Shown here: positions 28,150-37,227 of the stretch, one piece after another
How positions within the stretch are numbered: the stretch's first letter is position 1
Layout: every line of letters begins with the position of its first letter
Assembly: GCF_028682395.1 (NCBI RefSeq)
Contig: NZ_JANHLC010000007.1
Span: 186,001 to 250,000, forward strand
DNA from: Pseudomonas putida
GTDB taxonomy: Bacteria > Pseudomonadota > Gammaproteobacteria > Pseudomonadales > Pseudomonadaceae
Reading direction: 5' to 3'
DNA: 64,000 nt
Notes under the pieces: model-generated
Database searches by the model: none
Told to the model about the DNA's origin: nothing
What the model saw: the letters and a program-made list of their open reading frames with translations, nothing else
Made by a program: the position numbers and the translations under genes

Positions 28150-29541
28150 TTAAACGATGCCGGTGGCATAGAAGGTAGCGATCACGACGAAGACCGCCAG
28201 GGTCTTGATGAGCGTGATGCCGAAAATGTCCTTGTAGGCTTCGCGGTGGGTCAGGCCGGTAACGGCCAGCAGCGTGATGACCGCGCCGTTGTGCGGCAGG
28301 GTGTCCATGCCGCCGCTGGCCATGGCCGCGACCCGATGCAGAACATCCATGGGAATATTCGCCGCGTTGGCGGCACTGATAAAGGTGTCCGACATCGCCG
28401 CGAGGGCGATGCTCATGCCCCCCGACGCCGAGCCGGTAATGCCCGCGAGCAGGGTAACGGTCACCGCTTCATTGACCAGCGGGTTGGGAATGCCCTTGAG
28501 CCAGTCGGCCAGCACCAGAAAGCCTGGCAGCGACGCGATCACGGCGCCGAAGCCATATTCCGAAGCGGTGTTCATGGCCGCCAGCAAGGCGCCACTGACC
28601 GCGCTCTTGCTACCTTCGGCCAGGTGCTTGCGGATCGCCTTGAAGCCGAAGACCAGCACCATCAGGATGCCGACCAGCAGCGCAGCCTGGACGGCCCAGA
28701 TGGCGGTGAGCTTGGCGATTTCGGTCTGTACCGGCGCGCTCATGCCGGGCAGGCTCAGGGTATGGGTCTTGCCGTACCACAGGGGAATCCAGTGGGTGAA
28801 GAGCAGGTTCATCAGCCCCACCAGCACCAGGGGCGACAGGGCGATCCACGGGTTGGGCAGGGGCAGGTCGTCCGGGGTGTCCGGTTCGTTACGCAGGTTG
28901 CTGCCGTAGCCTTCGCCGGCGCGTTGGGCCTTGTTGCGTTGGCGCTGGAGAAACAGCATGCCGGCACAGAACACGAACACAGTACCGATCAGCCCCAGCC
29001 AGGGCGCGGCCCATGCGGTGGTGTTGAAGAAGGTGCTGGGAATGATGTTCTGGATCTGCGGAGTGCCGGGCAGGGCGTCCATGGTGAAGGAAAACGCGCC
29101 CAGGGCGATGGTGGCCGGGATCAGGCGCTTGGGAATATTGCTCTGGCGAAACATCTCGGCGGCAAAGGGATAGACCGCGAAGACCACCACGAACAGCGAT
29201 ACGCCGCCATAGGTCAGCAGTGCGCAGACCAGCACGATTACCAGCATGGCCTGGCGCGTACCGAGCAGGCGGATCGCGGCGGCAACGATGGAGCGCGAGA
29301 AGCCGGACAGTTCGATCAGCTTGCCAAATACCGCACCCAGCAGGAAAACCGGGAAGTAGAGTTTGATGAAACCGACCATTTTCTCCATGAACACCCCGGT
29401 AAAGGCGGGTGCCACGGCGGCCGGATCGGTCAGCAGGACCGCGCCCAGGGCGGCGATCGGGGCAAAGAGGATAACGCTGTAGCCGCGGTAGGCGGCCAGC
29501 ATCAGTAGCGCGAGGGCCGCGAGGGCAATAAGCACGCTCAT
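28150..29541 (-). CDS. GntP-family permease, probable 3-hydroxybutyrate transporter
   Basis: The 463-residue polytopic protein has about 12 membrane helices spread over its whole length and a loop near 225-245. The GntP-family core is seen in TMDALPGTPQIQNIIP and GGMDTLPHNGAVITL. Family members import gluconate-like acids. In P. aeruginosa the homologue PA2004 lies beside bdhA and is linked to hydroxybutyrate use. It is first in the operon, 52 bp from a sigma-54 promoter. Confidence 0.87.
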   Translation of the reverse strand: MSVLIALAALALLMLAAYRGYSVILFAPIAALGAVLLTDPAAVAPAFTGVFMEKMVGFIKLYFPVFLLGAVFGKLIELSGFSRSIVAAAIRLLGTRQAMLVIVLVCALLTYGGVSLFVVVFAVYPFAAEMFRQSNIPKRLIPATIALGAFSFTMDALPGTPQIQNIIPSTFFNTTAWAAPWLGLIGTVFVFCAGMLFLQRQRNKAQRAGEGYGSNLRNEPDTPDDLPLPNPWIALSPLVLVGLMNLLFTHWIPLWYGKTHTLSLPGMSAPVQTEIAKLTAIWAVQAALLVGILMVLVFGFKAIRKHLAEGSKSAVSGALLAAMNTASEYGFGAVIASLPGFLVLADWLKGIPNPLVNEAVTVTLLAGITGSASGGMSIALAAMSDTFISAANAANIPMDVLHRVAAMASGGMDTLPHNGAVITLLAVTGLTHREAYKDIFGITLIKTLAVFVVIATFYATGIV

Positions 29542-29592
29542 CTGAGTGTCTCCGGTTGTTGTTTTTGTAGGGGATGGATCTCTGGAGCACTA

Positions 29593-29608
29593 AGCGAGTT
29601 TCATGCCA
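29593..29608 (-). promoter_or_regulatory. Sigma-54 (-24/-12) promoter of the hydroxybutyrate operon
   Basis: The minus strand reads TGGCATGAAACTCGCT, with the GG and GC dinucleotides separated by exactly ten bases. This fits the TGGCAC-N5-TTGC consensus except for two positions. It lies about 50 bp before the permease start, and a sigma-54 activator gene sits directly upstream. Confidence 0.75.
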
Positions 29609-29640
29609 AAGTTTAAGGTGTTGATTTTAAAGGGTTTATT

Positions 29641-29788
29641 GTCTCTGCTTGGCGCAAATGAATGAAAGTTTCTCTATGAGGAGACGTCTCGCAAGCCGGA
29701 TCGTGTCCCCTCAGGCGGCATAACCCCTGTAGAGGCTGGCTTATTCGCGGGTTTCTAAAAGAAGAGACAGTTATCTCTTTATGGAGAC
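29641..29788. promoter_or_regulatory. Probable activator-binding region (GAGAC/GTCTC repeats)
   Basis: The palindrome GAGACGTCTC at 29681-29690 and the inverted repeat AGAGA-N6-TCTCT near 29765, plus a further GTCTC at 29641, lie 30-170 bp upstream of the sigma-54 promoter. They are good candidates for the enhancer site of the adjacent HbcR-like activator. Confidence 0.45.
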
Positions 29789-31194
29789 TCGCCAATCCCC
29801 AGTGCCACCATCTTCTTGTACAGCGTCGAACGGCCCAGCCCCAGCCGTTCGGCGGCCTGGGGCACGCTACCGGCGCATTGGGCCAGGGTCGTGCGGATCA
29901 AGTCGCGATCGAAGCGCTCGCGTGCGGCGCTAAAGGTTTCCTGGCTCGCGGGTGCGATGCTTTGTGCCTGGGCGCGGGGCAATGGCAGCAGTGTGCCGAT
30001 GGCCGTGCGAATATCCGCGGCCCCGAGCACTCGCGCATCACTGAGCAATGCGGCGCGCTCCAGCACATTGCGCAGCTCGCGGATATTGCCGGGCCAGGCG
30101 TGCTGGCCCAGCAGGTCCATGGCCGGGCTATCCAGCTCGTGCTGGCTACGCAGTTCTTCCAGAATGCCTTCGCTCAGCGCCGGCAGGTCATCGAGACGCT
30201 CGCGCAGCGGCGGCACCTGCAGCGGCAGGACATTGAGGCGGTAATAGAGGTCGGCGCGAAACTCGCCCCGGGCGATCGCCGCTTCCAGGTCGATGGACGT
30301 CGCGGCAATCACCCGCACATCGCTGCGCAGCATTTCATTGGAGCCCACTGGCTCGAACTCTTTCTCCTGCAGGACCCGCAGGAGCTTGCTTTGCAGGGCC
30401 AGCGGCATATCGCCGATCTCGTCGAGAAACAGTGTGCCGCCCTGGGCGATCTGCAGCTTGCCCGGGCGGCCCTTGCGATCGGCCCCGGTAAAGGCCCCCG
30501 GGGCGGTGCCAAAGAATTCGGCTTCGAGCAGCGCTTCGGGAATCGCCGCGCTGTTGATACTGACAAAGGCCTTGTGGGCCCGCGGCGACGCGCCATGAAT
30601 GGCTTGGGCCAGCAGTTCTTTGCCCGTGCCGGTTTCCCCCAGCAGCAACACCGGCGAGTCGGTGCTGGCACTGCGTCGGGCACGGCGCTTGACCTCCAGG
30701 CTGGCGGCACTGGTGCCGATAAAATGGGCAAAGGTGTACTTGCTCTGGCGGGCGCGCAGCAACGAGCGGGTCGTGGCCAATTCGGCCTGCATGCTCTGGT
30801 AGCGCATCAGCAGCGGCGACAGGCTGCGCAATTCGTCGAACAGGGCAAAGCCGATGGCGCCGATCACCGTGCCGGCGGCGTCATGGATGGGCAGGCGCAT
30901 GACCACCAACGGTTCTTTCGGGGTATCGAGCATATCCAGCAGGATCGGCCGGCCGTTGCCCAGCACATCGCGCAGCAGGCTGCCCGGAATCACGCTTTCG
31001 CAGGGTTGGCCGATGGCCTCGGCAGCGCTGGCCAAGCCAAAGCGCCGGGCATAGCGCTCGTTCATCCAGACAATCCGTCCGTCACGGTCGACGATGACCG
31101 TGCCTTCACTGGACTGCTCGATAATCTCGAACAGCGAACGGATCGCCAGAAGGCGGACTCGCTGGTAGTCCTTGAGGTGGTCGGTGTCGTTCAT
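29779..31194 (-). CDS. hbcR: Sigma-54-dependent activator, HbcR-like
   Basis: The 471-residue enhancer-binding protein has an N-terminal PAS domain (about 15-115), a central AAA+ domain with Walker A GETGTGKE, the sigma-54-contacting GAFTGA loop, Walker B TLFLDEIGDM, and a C-terminal Fis-type helix-turn-helix (AERLGLGRSTLYKKM). In P. aeruginosa the homologue HbcR (PA2005) activates 3-hydroxybutyrate genes. Here it is upstream of the permease-bdhA-synthetase operon on the same strand, separated by the sigma-54 promoter. The PAS domain presumably senses the substrate. Confidence 0.88.
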   Translation of the reverse strand: MNDTDHLKDYQRVRLLAIRSLFEIIEQSSEGTVIVDRDGRIVWMNERYARRFGLASAAEAIGQPCESVIPGSLLRDVLGNGRPILLDMLDTPKEPLVVMRLPIHDAAGTVIGAIGFALFDELRSLSPLLMRYQSMQAELATTRSLLRARQSKYTFAHFIGTSAASLEVKRRARRSASTDSPVLLLGETGTGKELLAQAIHGASPRAHKAFVSINSAAIPEALLEAEFFGTAPGAFTGADRKGRPGKLQIAQGGTLFLDEIGDMPLALQSKLLRVLQEKEFEPVGSNEMLRSDVRVIAATSIDLEAAIARGEFRADLYYRLNVLPLQVPPLRERLDDLPALSEGILEELRSQHELDSPAMDLLGQHAWPGNIRELRNVLERAALLSDARVLGAADIRTAIGTLLPLPRAQAQSIAPASQETFSAARERFDRDLIRTTLAQCAGSVPQAAERLGLGRSTLYKKMVALGIGESP

Positions 31195-31280
31195 GGGCGA
31201 TCCGTGGCGGTGTAAACCAAGGATTATGCCTGCCGAAACACGTTGTTACTCACCTGCTGGCGATTTCCCGGCGCAATCGC

Positions 31281-32828
31281 TCAGGTGGCATCCGTCACGG
31301 GCGGGAGCGGCGCCACGGCGGGTCGGGTTCCCGGGATCGGTTTGCGCATCAGGGTGCCGACCACCAGGGCGGCGAGCAGCGCCAGCCAGCCGGCGACCCA
31401 CAGCACGCGGCTGAACCCGCCGACAAAGGCCTCCCGGGCCATGGGCTGGATCAGTTGGCGTGTCGCCGTTGGCAGGCCGGCGAGGGCTGCTGGCATATCC
31501 CCCGCGACCACTTTCGAGGCAATCGCCGGCACCTGCTCGCTCCAGGCCGGGCCCAGGTCGGTTTGCAGCAGTTGCTGGGTCTGGCTGGCGAGCAGGGCGC
31601 CATAGACGCCGATAGCCAGGGTGATTGCGCTGAAACGCATGGTGGTGCTCATGCCCGAGGCCATGCCGGTGCGCTCGCGCGGCACGCAGGCCATGATGTT
31701 TTTCTGCGTGTCGCCGTTGAGCAGGCCCGCGCCGGCGCCGGTCACCGCGATGGCGAGGGCAAAGGGCAGGTAGCCGCCGGTGTCGACCGCCCAGGCACTG
31801 AGCAGGTTGCCGCTGCCGACCAGCAACAACCCAAGGCCCATCAGCGTCGCCGGGGCCAGGCGGGCGGCCAGGCGCGCGCCGACCCGTGGGCAGATCACCA
31901 TGGTCAGGGCAAACGGCAGCATGCCCAGGCCCGAGACAATGGCGCTGAAGCCCAGGCCGTTCTGCAGGTAGAAGGGCAGCAGCGTCATCATCACCTGGGC
32001 GCAGCCGGCATAGGCGAACATCCCCAGCAGCGCGCCGATAAAGCGCGGATGGCGGAACAGTTGCAGATCGATCATCGGGCGCTTCTGCACCGCCTCGACC
32101 AGGACAAACACCCCGAGCAGCATCACGCCGGCCAGCAAGCGGATATCGGTGAGTGGATGATCCCAGCCGATGCGGTTGGCTTCGATCAGGCCCCACATCA
32201 GGCACGTCAGGCTGGCGCTGAAGGCCAGGCTGCCCCAGGGGTCCAGGCGTGCGGCCTGGGTGTCGCGCGACTCCTCGACATGGCGCCAGACCATGGCCAT
32301 CAGCGCCAGGCCCACGGGCAGGTTGAGGTAGAAGATCCAGCGCCAGCCGATGTATTCGGTCACCAGCCCGCCGAGGGTCGGGGCGGCGGTCATGGCCACG
32401 CCCATGCACATGCCCCAGAACGCCCAGGCTTTGGCGCGCTCGGCATCGTCGTGGAAGGTATGGCCGATGGTTGCCAGGGCCGAGGTCAGCAGCAAGGCGG
32501 CCCCGACGCCCTTGATGGCGCGGGCGATATCGAGAAACAGCGCGGTAGGCGCTGCCCCGCAGCCGATGGAGGCGGCAATGAACAGCGTCAGGCCCCAGAG
32601 CATGACTTTCTTGCGGCCAAACCGGTCGGCCAGGTTGCCGGCGGGTAGCAACAGGGCGGCAAACGCCAGCATATAGGCACTGACGACCCACTCGATATCG
32701 GCGAAGTTGGCCCCCAGGTCCCGGGCAATGGTCGGTAGGGTGACGGCCACGATATTGGTGTCGAGTACGATCAACGAGCACACGCCGCAGGCACTGAGCA
32801 GGGCCATATGCGGATTGACGCGGCTCAC
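31281..32828 (-). CDS. MFS transporter, DHA2 (EmrB/QacA) 14-helix family
   Basis: The 515-residue protein has about 14 membrane helices, the MFS motif GNLADRFGRKKVM between helices 2 and 3, and motif C-like GVAMTAAPTLGGL, which marks antiporters of the DHA2 branch. These export drugs or metabolites with proton exchange. No EmrA-type adaptor is encoded nearby. It is divergent from a LysR gene, its likely regulator. The substrate is unknown. Confidence 0.87.
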   Translation of the reverse strand: MSRVNPHMALLSACGVCSLIVLDTNIVAVTLPTIARDLGANFADIEWVVSAYMLAFAALLLPAGNLADRFGRKKVMLWGLTLFIAASIGCGAAPTALFLDIARAIKGVGAALLLTSALATIGHTFHDDAERAKAWAFWGMCMGVAMTAAPTLGGLVTEYIGWRWIFYLNLPVGLALMAMVWRHVEESRDTQAARLDPWGSLAFSASLTCLMWGLIEANRIGWDHPLTDIRLLAGVMLLGVFVLVEAVQKRPMIDLQLFRHPRFIGALLGMFAYAGCAQVMMTLLPFYLQNGLGFSAIVSGLGMLPFALTMVICPRVGARLAARLAPATLMGLGLLLVGSGNLLSAWAVDTGGYLPFALAIAVTGAGAGLLNGDTQKNIMACVPRERTGMASGMSTTMRFSAITLAIGVYGALLASQTQQLLQTDLGPAWSEQVPAIASKVVAGDMPAALAGLPTATRQLIQPMAREAFVGGFSRVLWVAGWLALLAALVVGTLMRKPIPGTRPAVAPLPPVTDAT

Positions 32829-33006
32829 GAGGCCACCTTCATTGCTTTAAAGGTAAAAAAGCAGGGGCAATGGTTCGCTAAGGCATTACGGGGATTGACG
32901 GCCATGATTCGGGCTCTCTAATGTGTTCGCCGGTAGCTTATCCCGGTCGAACGCTGGTCTTATTAGCGAGGGAGTGCATTTTAATTACCTTTGAGCTCAT
33001 CACGTT

Positions 33007-33879
33007 ATGGAACTCAGGCATTTTCGTTACTTCCTGGCGGTGGCACGCCAACGCAATTTCACCCGCGCGGCTGAGCAATTGGGGATCGCGCCGCCGACCC
33101 TGAGCCGGCAAATCCAGGACCTGGAAAGCGAACTGGGCACTCCGTTGTTTTTACGTCTGCAACGCGATGTGCAACTGACCGAGGCTGGGGCGGCACTGTT
33201 TCCCGAGGCGGAAGCGACGGTCCGCCAGTTCGAAGTGGCCCAGCGCAATGCCCAGCGTGCCGGGCGTGGGGAAGTCGGGCAGATCGCCTTGGGCTATGTG
33301 GCTTCGGCCGTTTACTCGGGGGTATTGCAGGGCCAGGTGCGCGCGTTCAGCCAGGCGTTCGGCGATATCCAGCTCAGCGTGCGCGAAAGTGCCATGGATG
33401 CACTGCCCGGGTTGGTGGTCGATGGCGATTTCGATATTGGCTACGTGCGCTCGCCCATGGCGCTGCCGCCGGGCCTGAGTGCCATAGCCCTGAAAGAAGA
33501 GGGCTATGTCCTGGCCCTGAGCGGCGATTCGCGGCTGGACGAGTTGAGACGGATCACCCCCGAACATTTGCAGAACGAGACGTTTATCCTGCCCGAACAG
33601 ATCAACGGCACCCTGCAGGTCGCCGCCCAGGGTGGTTTCTCCCCCCGGCTGGGGCCGCAACCCGGCGGGCTGGTGGCGGTGGTGGCGCTGGTGTCCCTGG
33701 GGCAGGGTGTGGCGGTGGTGCCGGAGTCAGTGGTGGGCAACATCCGGATGCCCAATGTCCTGTACCGGCAGATCAGTGGTTTCGACGCTGCGTCGTGGTT
33801 GTCGTTGATTCATCGGCGTTTCGAAAAGTCGCCGGCGGTGGCCCACTACATCGAGCGGGCCCGCGCGGCGTCCCTGTAG
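33007..33879 (+). CDS. LysR-family transcriptional regulator, divergent to the MFS gene
   Basis: The 290-residue protein has an N-terminal winged helix (MELRHFRYFLAVARQRNFTR, then AEQLGIAPPTLSRQIQDLE) and the usual substrate-binding domain. The N-terminus matches the CatM/BenM/ClpR branch. The ~180-bp divergent gap to the exporter should contain its operator. It probably controls that exporter and itself, in response to an aromatic-type ligand by family analogy. Confidence 0.85.
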   Translation: MELRHFRYFLAVARQRNFTRAAEQLGIAPPTLSRQIQDLESELGTPLFLRLQRDVQLTEAGAALFPEAEATVRQFEVAQRNAQRAGRGEVGQIALGYVASAVYSGVLQGQVRAFSQAFGDIQLSVRESAMDALPGLVVDGDFDIGYVRSPMALPPGLSAIALKEEGYVLALSGDSRLDELRRITPEHLQNETFILPEQINGTLQVAAQGGFSPRLGPQPGGLVAVVALVSLGQGVAVVPESVVGNIRMPNVLYRQISGFDAASWLSLIHRRFEKSPAVAHYIERARAASL

Positions 33880-33881
33880 GC

Positions 33882-33895
33882 GCGAGCCGGCTCGC
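33882..33895. repeat. REP-like palindrome
   Basis: The perfect 14-bp palindrome GCGAGCCGGCTCGC followed by TCCTGC lies just after the LysR stop. It matches half of the GAGC-type intergenic repeats common in fluorescens-group genomes; a related copy is at 43689. Confidence 0.5.
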
Positions 33896-33921
33896 TCCTG
33901 CATTCAAGGCAACTGCCGGGC

Positions 33922-34689
33922 TCAGGACAGGAAGCCACCGTCCACATTCAACGAGACGCCGGTGGTGTAGCTGGAGGCGTCACTGGCCAGGTACAGCACG
34001 GCGCCGGCCATTTCACTGGGCGCGGCCACGCGCTTGAGCGGGATCTGCTGCAGGGCGGCATTGAGGATCGCGTCGTTCTTGACCAGCGCCGAGGCGAACT
34101 TGGTGTCGGTCAGGCCCGGCAGCAACGCGTTGCAACGGATGCCGAACTGGGCGCATTCCTTGGCGAAGACCTTGGTCATATTGATCACGGCGGCCTTGGT
34201 CACCGAATAGATGCCCTGGAACAGTCCTGGCGAAACTCCGTTGATCGACGCGACGTTGATGATGCTGCCGCCGCCGTTTTCGCGCATCAAGCGGCCGGCT
34301 TCCACCGACATGAAGAAGTAGCCGCGGATGTTCACATCGACGGTTTTCTGGAAGGCCCCCAGGTCGGTGTCCAGCACATTGCAGAATTGCGGGTTGGTGG
34401 CGGCGTTATTGACCAGGATATCCAGGCGCCCGAACTGTTCGCGAATCCCGGCGAATACCTGGCTGATCTGCTCCATTTCACCGATATGGCAGGCCACGGC
34501 GGTGGCCTTGCCGCCTTCGGCGATGATCGCGTCGGCCACATGTTGGCAGCCCTCGAGCTTGCGGCTCGAGACGATGACATGGGCACCTTGCTGGGCGAGC
34601 AGTTTGGCAATGGCTTCACCGATGCCCCGGCTGGCGCCGGAGACGAATGCAATCTTGCCGTCGAGGTCGAACAACTGGGTCTTGGACAT
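33922..34689 (-). CDS. SDR-family oxidoreductase
   Basis: The 255-residue short-chain dehydrogenase has a GASRGIG cofactor motif, NNAATNPQF, and the YSVTKAA catalytic Tyr/Lys box. It is co-directional with the phosphotransferase gene 37 bp upstream, a pairing also present in P. aeruginosa (PA1828/PA1829 region). That context suggests a role in fatty-acid or acyl-type breakdown, but the substrate is not evident. Confidence 0.85.
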   Translation of the reverse strand: MSKTQLFDLDGKIAFVSGASRGIGEAIAKLLAQQGAHVIVSSRKLEGCQHVADAIIAEGGKATAVACHIGEMEQISQVFAGIREQFGRLDILVNNAATNPQFCNVLDTDLGAFQKTVDVNIRGYFFMSVEAGRLMRENGGGSIINVASINGVSPGLFQGIYSVTKAAVINMTKVFAKECAQFGIRCNALLPGLTDTKFASALVKNDAILNAALQQIPLKRVAAPSEMAGAVLYLASDASSYTTGVSLNVDGGFLS

Positions 34690-34726
34690 GGAGTTTCCTT
34701 GTTGTTTTCAAGGCGCCGGGGCGCGA

Positions 34727-35794
34727 TCAGAGGCTGGAGCGGGCGATGACCTGCAGGCTCATCTGTTCCAGCTGCTTGTTCATCTCGATAAAGGGCGCGA
34801 AGCGCGGGTCCTGGGTCTGGCCGTGGTAATAGCGGTAGTAGATCTGCTGCACGATGCCGGCCAGGCGGAACAGGCCGTAGGTGTAGTAGAAGTCGAAGTT
34901 GGCGATGGGAATGCCCGAGCGCTCGGCGTAGTAGTCGACAAACGCGCGGCGCGTCAGCATGCCGGGCGCATGGCTGGGCTGGCGGCGCATGCGCTGGACC
35001 GGCTCGGGGTCGCTCGCTTCGATCCAGTAGGCAAGGGTGTTGCCCAGGTCCATCAATGGATCGCCCAGGGTGGTCAGTTCCCAGTCGAGCACGCCGATGA
35101 TCTGCATCGGGTTCTGCGGGTCGAGGATCACATTGTCGAAGCGATAGTCGTTGTGCACGATGCTGGAGGTCGGATGATCGGCCGGCATCTTGTCGACGAG
35201 CCAGGCCTGGACCGCTTCCCAGCTGGGGGCGTCGGGCGTCAGGGCCTTGGTGTAGCGGTCGCTCCAGCCGCTGATCTGGCGCTGTACATAGCCCTGGGGC
35301 TTGCCCAGGTCGGCCAGGCCGCAGGCGTTGTAGTCAACGCGGTGCAGCTCGACCAGGCGGTCGATAAAGCTCTTGCACAGGGCTTCGGTGCTGGCGGCAT
35401 CCAGGCCCAGCTCCGGCGGCAGCTTGGAGCGCAGGATAATGCCCTTGACCCGCTCCATGACATAGAACTCGGCGCCGATCACGGACTCGTCAGTGCAGTG
35501 CACATAGGCCTTGGGGCAGTAAGGGAAGGCATCCTTGAGCTGGTTGAGGATGCGGTACTCGCGGCCCATGTCGTGGGCGGATTTGGCCTTGTGGCCAAAG
35601 GGCGGCCGGCGCAGGACAAATTCCTGTTCGGGGTACTGGATCAGGTAGGTCAGGTTCGAGGCGCCCCCGGGGAACTGGCTGATGGTCGGCTGCCCGCTCA
35701 GGCCGGGGATCTGTGCCTTGAGGTAGGGGTCGATCAGGTTGGCGTCCAGTTCCTCGCCAGCGCGGATGCGGGTGGATTGGTCAGTCAGCGTCAT
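34727..35794 (-). CDS. APH/ACAD10-type phosphotransferase family protein
   Basis: The 355-residue protein has an aminoglycoside phosphotransferase-like kinase fold. The catalytic loop is IVHNDYRFDNVI and the metal-binding segment VLDWELTTLGDP. It resembles the kinase domain of ACAD10, which phosphorylates hydroxy-acyl substrates before beta-oxidation. Its partner SDR gene follows. An aminoglycoside role is unlikely given the context. Confidence 0.83.
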   Translation of the reverse strand: MTLTDQSTRIRAGEELDANLIDPYLKAQIPGLSGQPTISQFPGGASNLTYLIQYPEQEFVLRRPPFGHKAKSAHDMGREYRILNQLKDAFPYCPKAYVHCTDESVIGAEFYVMERVKGIILRSKLPPELGLDAASTEALCKSFIDRLVELHRVDYNACGLADLGKPQGYVQRQISGWSDRYTKALTPDAPSWEAVQAWLVDKMPADHPTSSIVHNDYRFDNVILDPQNPMQIIGVLDWELTTLGDPLMDLGNTLAYWIEASDPEPVQRMRRQPSHAPGMLTRRAFVDYYAERSGIPIANFDFYYTYGLFRLAGIVQQIYYRYYHGQTQDPRFAPFIEMNKQLEQMSLQVIARSSL

Positions 35795-36063
35795 GCGTAT
35801 CCCTTCTGCCTATTTTGAGGGCCGTAGATCAATGGCTAATCTAATCCCGGGGTGAGTGGCAAACAAGCGTTTGAAACTGTTATAGGCGAGGGTGTTGGCG
35901 CCTGATCAGCGCACCTGATCGCGCCTCGCCGTTCAGCGAACAGCTCGCACCGCTGCTCTGGGTGGGGGCGATTGCGATGTTTCTGCCATTTGGTCTTATT
36001 GCATTCGTAACAAGATGCTTTAGGCTGGCGCGACCTTCCAGAATAATAAGAAACGGGCTTCCC
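35795..36063. other. Divergent intergenic region before ercA
   Basis: About 270 bp separate the phosphotransferase and ercA starts. It should hold both promoters. I see no clear sigma factor motif, no RNA element and no gene. Short open frames reading into ercA lack ribosome sites. Confidence 0.4.
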
Positions 36064-37227
36064 ATGAGCCAGAGTCTCAGCCAACTGCGCAAATTCGTTT
36101 CACCGGAAATCATCTTCGGCGCCGGCTGCCGGCACAATGTCGGTAACTACGCGAAAACCTTCGGCGCGCGCAAGGTCCTGGTGGTCACTGACCCCGGTGT
36201 GATCGCCGCCGGCTGGGCCGCCGATATCGAGGCCAGCCTGCAGGCGCTGGACATCGACTACTGCCTGTATAGCGCGGTATCGCCCAATCCGCGCGTCGAA
36301 GAGGTCATGCTGGGCGCCGACCTCTACCGCGAACAGCATTGCGATGTGATCGTCGCCGTGGGCGGCGGCAGCCCGATGGATTGCGCCAAGGGGATCGGCA
36401 TCGCGGTCGCCCACGGGCGCAATATCCTCGAATTCGAAGGCGTGGACACCATTCGCGTGCCCAGCCCGCCGCTGATCCTGATTCCGACCACGGCCGGTAC
36501 CTCGGCGGATGTCTCGCAGTTCGTGATCATCTCCAACCAGCAGGAACGCATGAAGTTCTCCATCGTCAGCAAGGCGGTGGTGCCGGATGTGTCGCTGATC
36601 GACCCGCAAACCACCCTGAGCATGGACCCGTTTCTCTCGGCTTGTACCGGCATCGATGCGCTGGTCCATGCCATCGAGGCATTTGTGTCCACCGGCCATG
36701 GCCCGTTGACCGATCCCCATGCGCTGGAAGCCATGCGCCTGATCAATGGCAATCTGGTGCAGATGATTGCCTCGCCCGGCGATATCGCCCTGCGCGAAAA
36801 AATCATGCTGGGCAGCATGCAGGCCGGCCTGGCCTTCTCCAACGCGATCCTGGGGGCCGTGCATGCCATGTCCCACAGCCTGGGCGGCTTTCTCGACCTG
36901 CCCCACGGGTTGTGCAATGCGGTCCTGGTCGAACACGTCGTGGCGTTCAACTACAACTCGGCGCCGGAGCGCTTCAAGGTGATTGCCGAGACCTTTGGCA
37001 TCGACTGTCGCGGGCTGACCCATAAACAGGTGTGCAAGCGCCTGGTCGAGCACCTGATTGCCCTCAAGCACAGTGTCGGCTTCCATGAAACCCTCGGCCT
37101 GCATGGGGTCGGGCTGTCGGATATTCCGTTCCTGTCGCAGCATGCGATGGACGATCCGTGCATCCTGACCAACCCGCGGGCGTCGAGCCAGCGGGATGTC
37201 GAGGTCGTTTATGGCGAGGCCCTCTGA
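36064..37227 (+). CDS. ercA: Iron-containing alcohol dehydrogenase ErcA
   Basis: The 387-residue group III alcohol dehydrogenase has the NAD(P)-binding GGGSPMDCAKG segment (about 100), the PTTAGTSADV box and metal-ligand residues in CTGIDALVHAIE and AVHAMSHSLGG...PHG. It is adjacent to a sensor kinase matching ErcS, as in P. aeruginosa (PA1991-PA1992), where the pair belongs to the regulatory cascade for ethanol oxidation. ErcA may produce or remove the signal; this is inference. The start is MSQSLSQLRK. Confidence 0.87.
   Translation: MSQSLSQLRKFVSPEIIFGAGCRHNVGNYAKTFGARKVLVVTDPGVIAAGWAADIEASLQALDIDYCLYSAVSPNPRVEEVMLGADLYREQHCDVIVAVGGGSPMDCAKGIGIAVAHGRNILEFEGVDTIRVPSPPLILIPTTAGTSADVSQFVIISNQQERMKFSIVSKAVVPDVSLIDPQTTLSMDPFLSACTGIDALVHAIEAFVSTGHGPLTDPHALEAMRLINGNLVQMIASPGDIALREKIMLGSMQAGLAFSNAILGAVHAMSHSLGGFLDLPHGLCNAVLVEHVVAFNYNSAPERFKVIAETFGIDCRGLTHKQVCKRLVEHLIALKHSVGFHETLGLHGVGLSDIPFLSQHAMDDPCILTNPRASSQRDVEVVYGEAL

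Noticed and set aside
28150..29508. Long plus-strand frame over the GntP permease
   Set aside because: Gln/His/Gly-rich antisense translation of a membrane protein, with no start signal.
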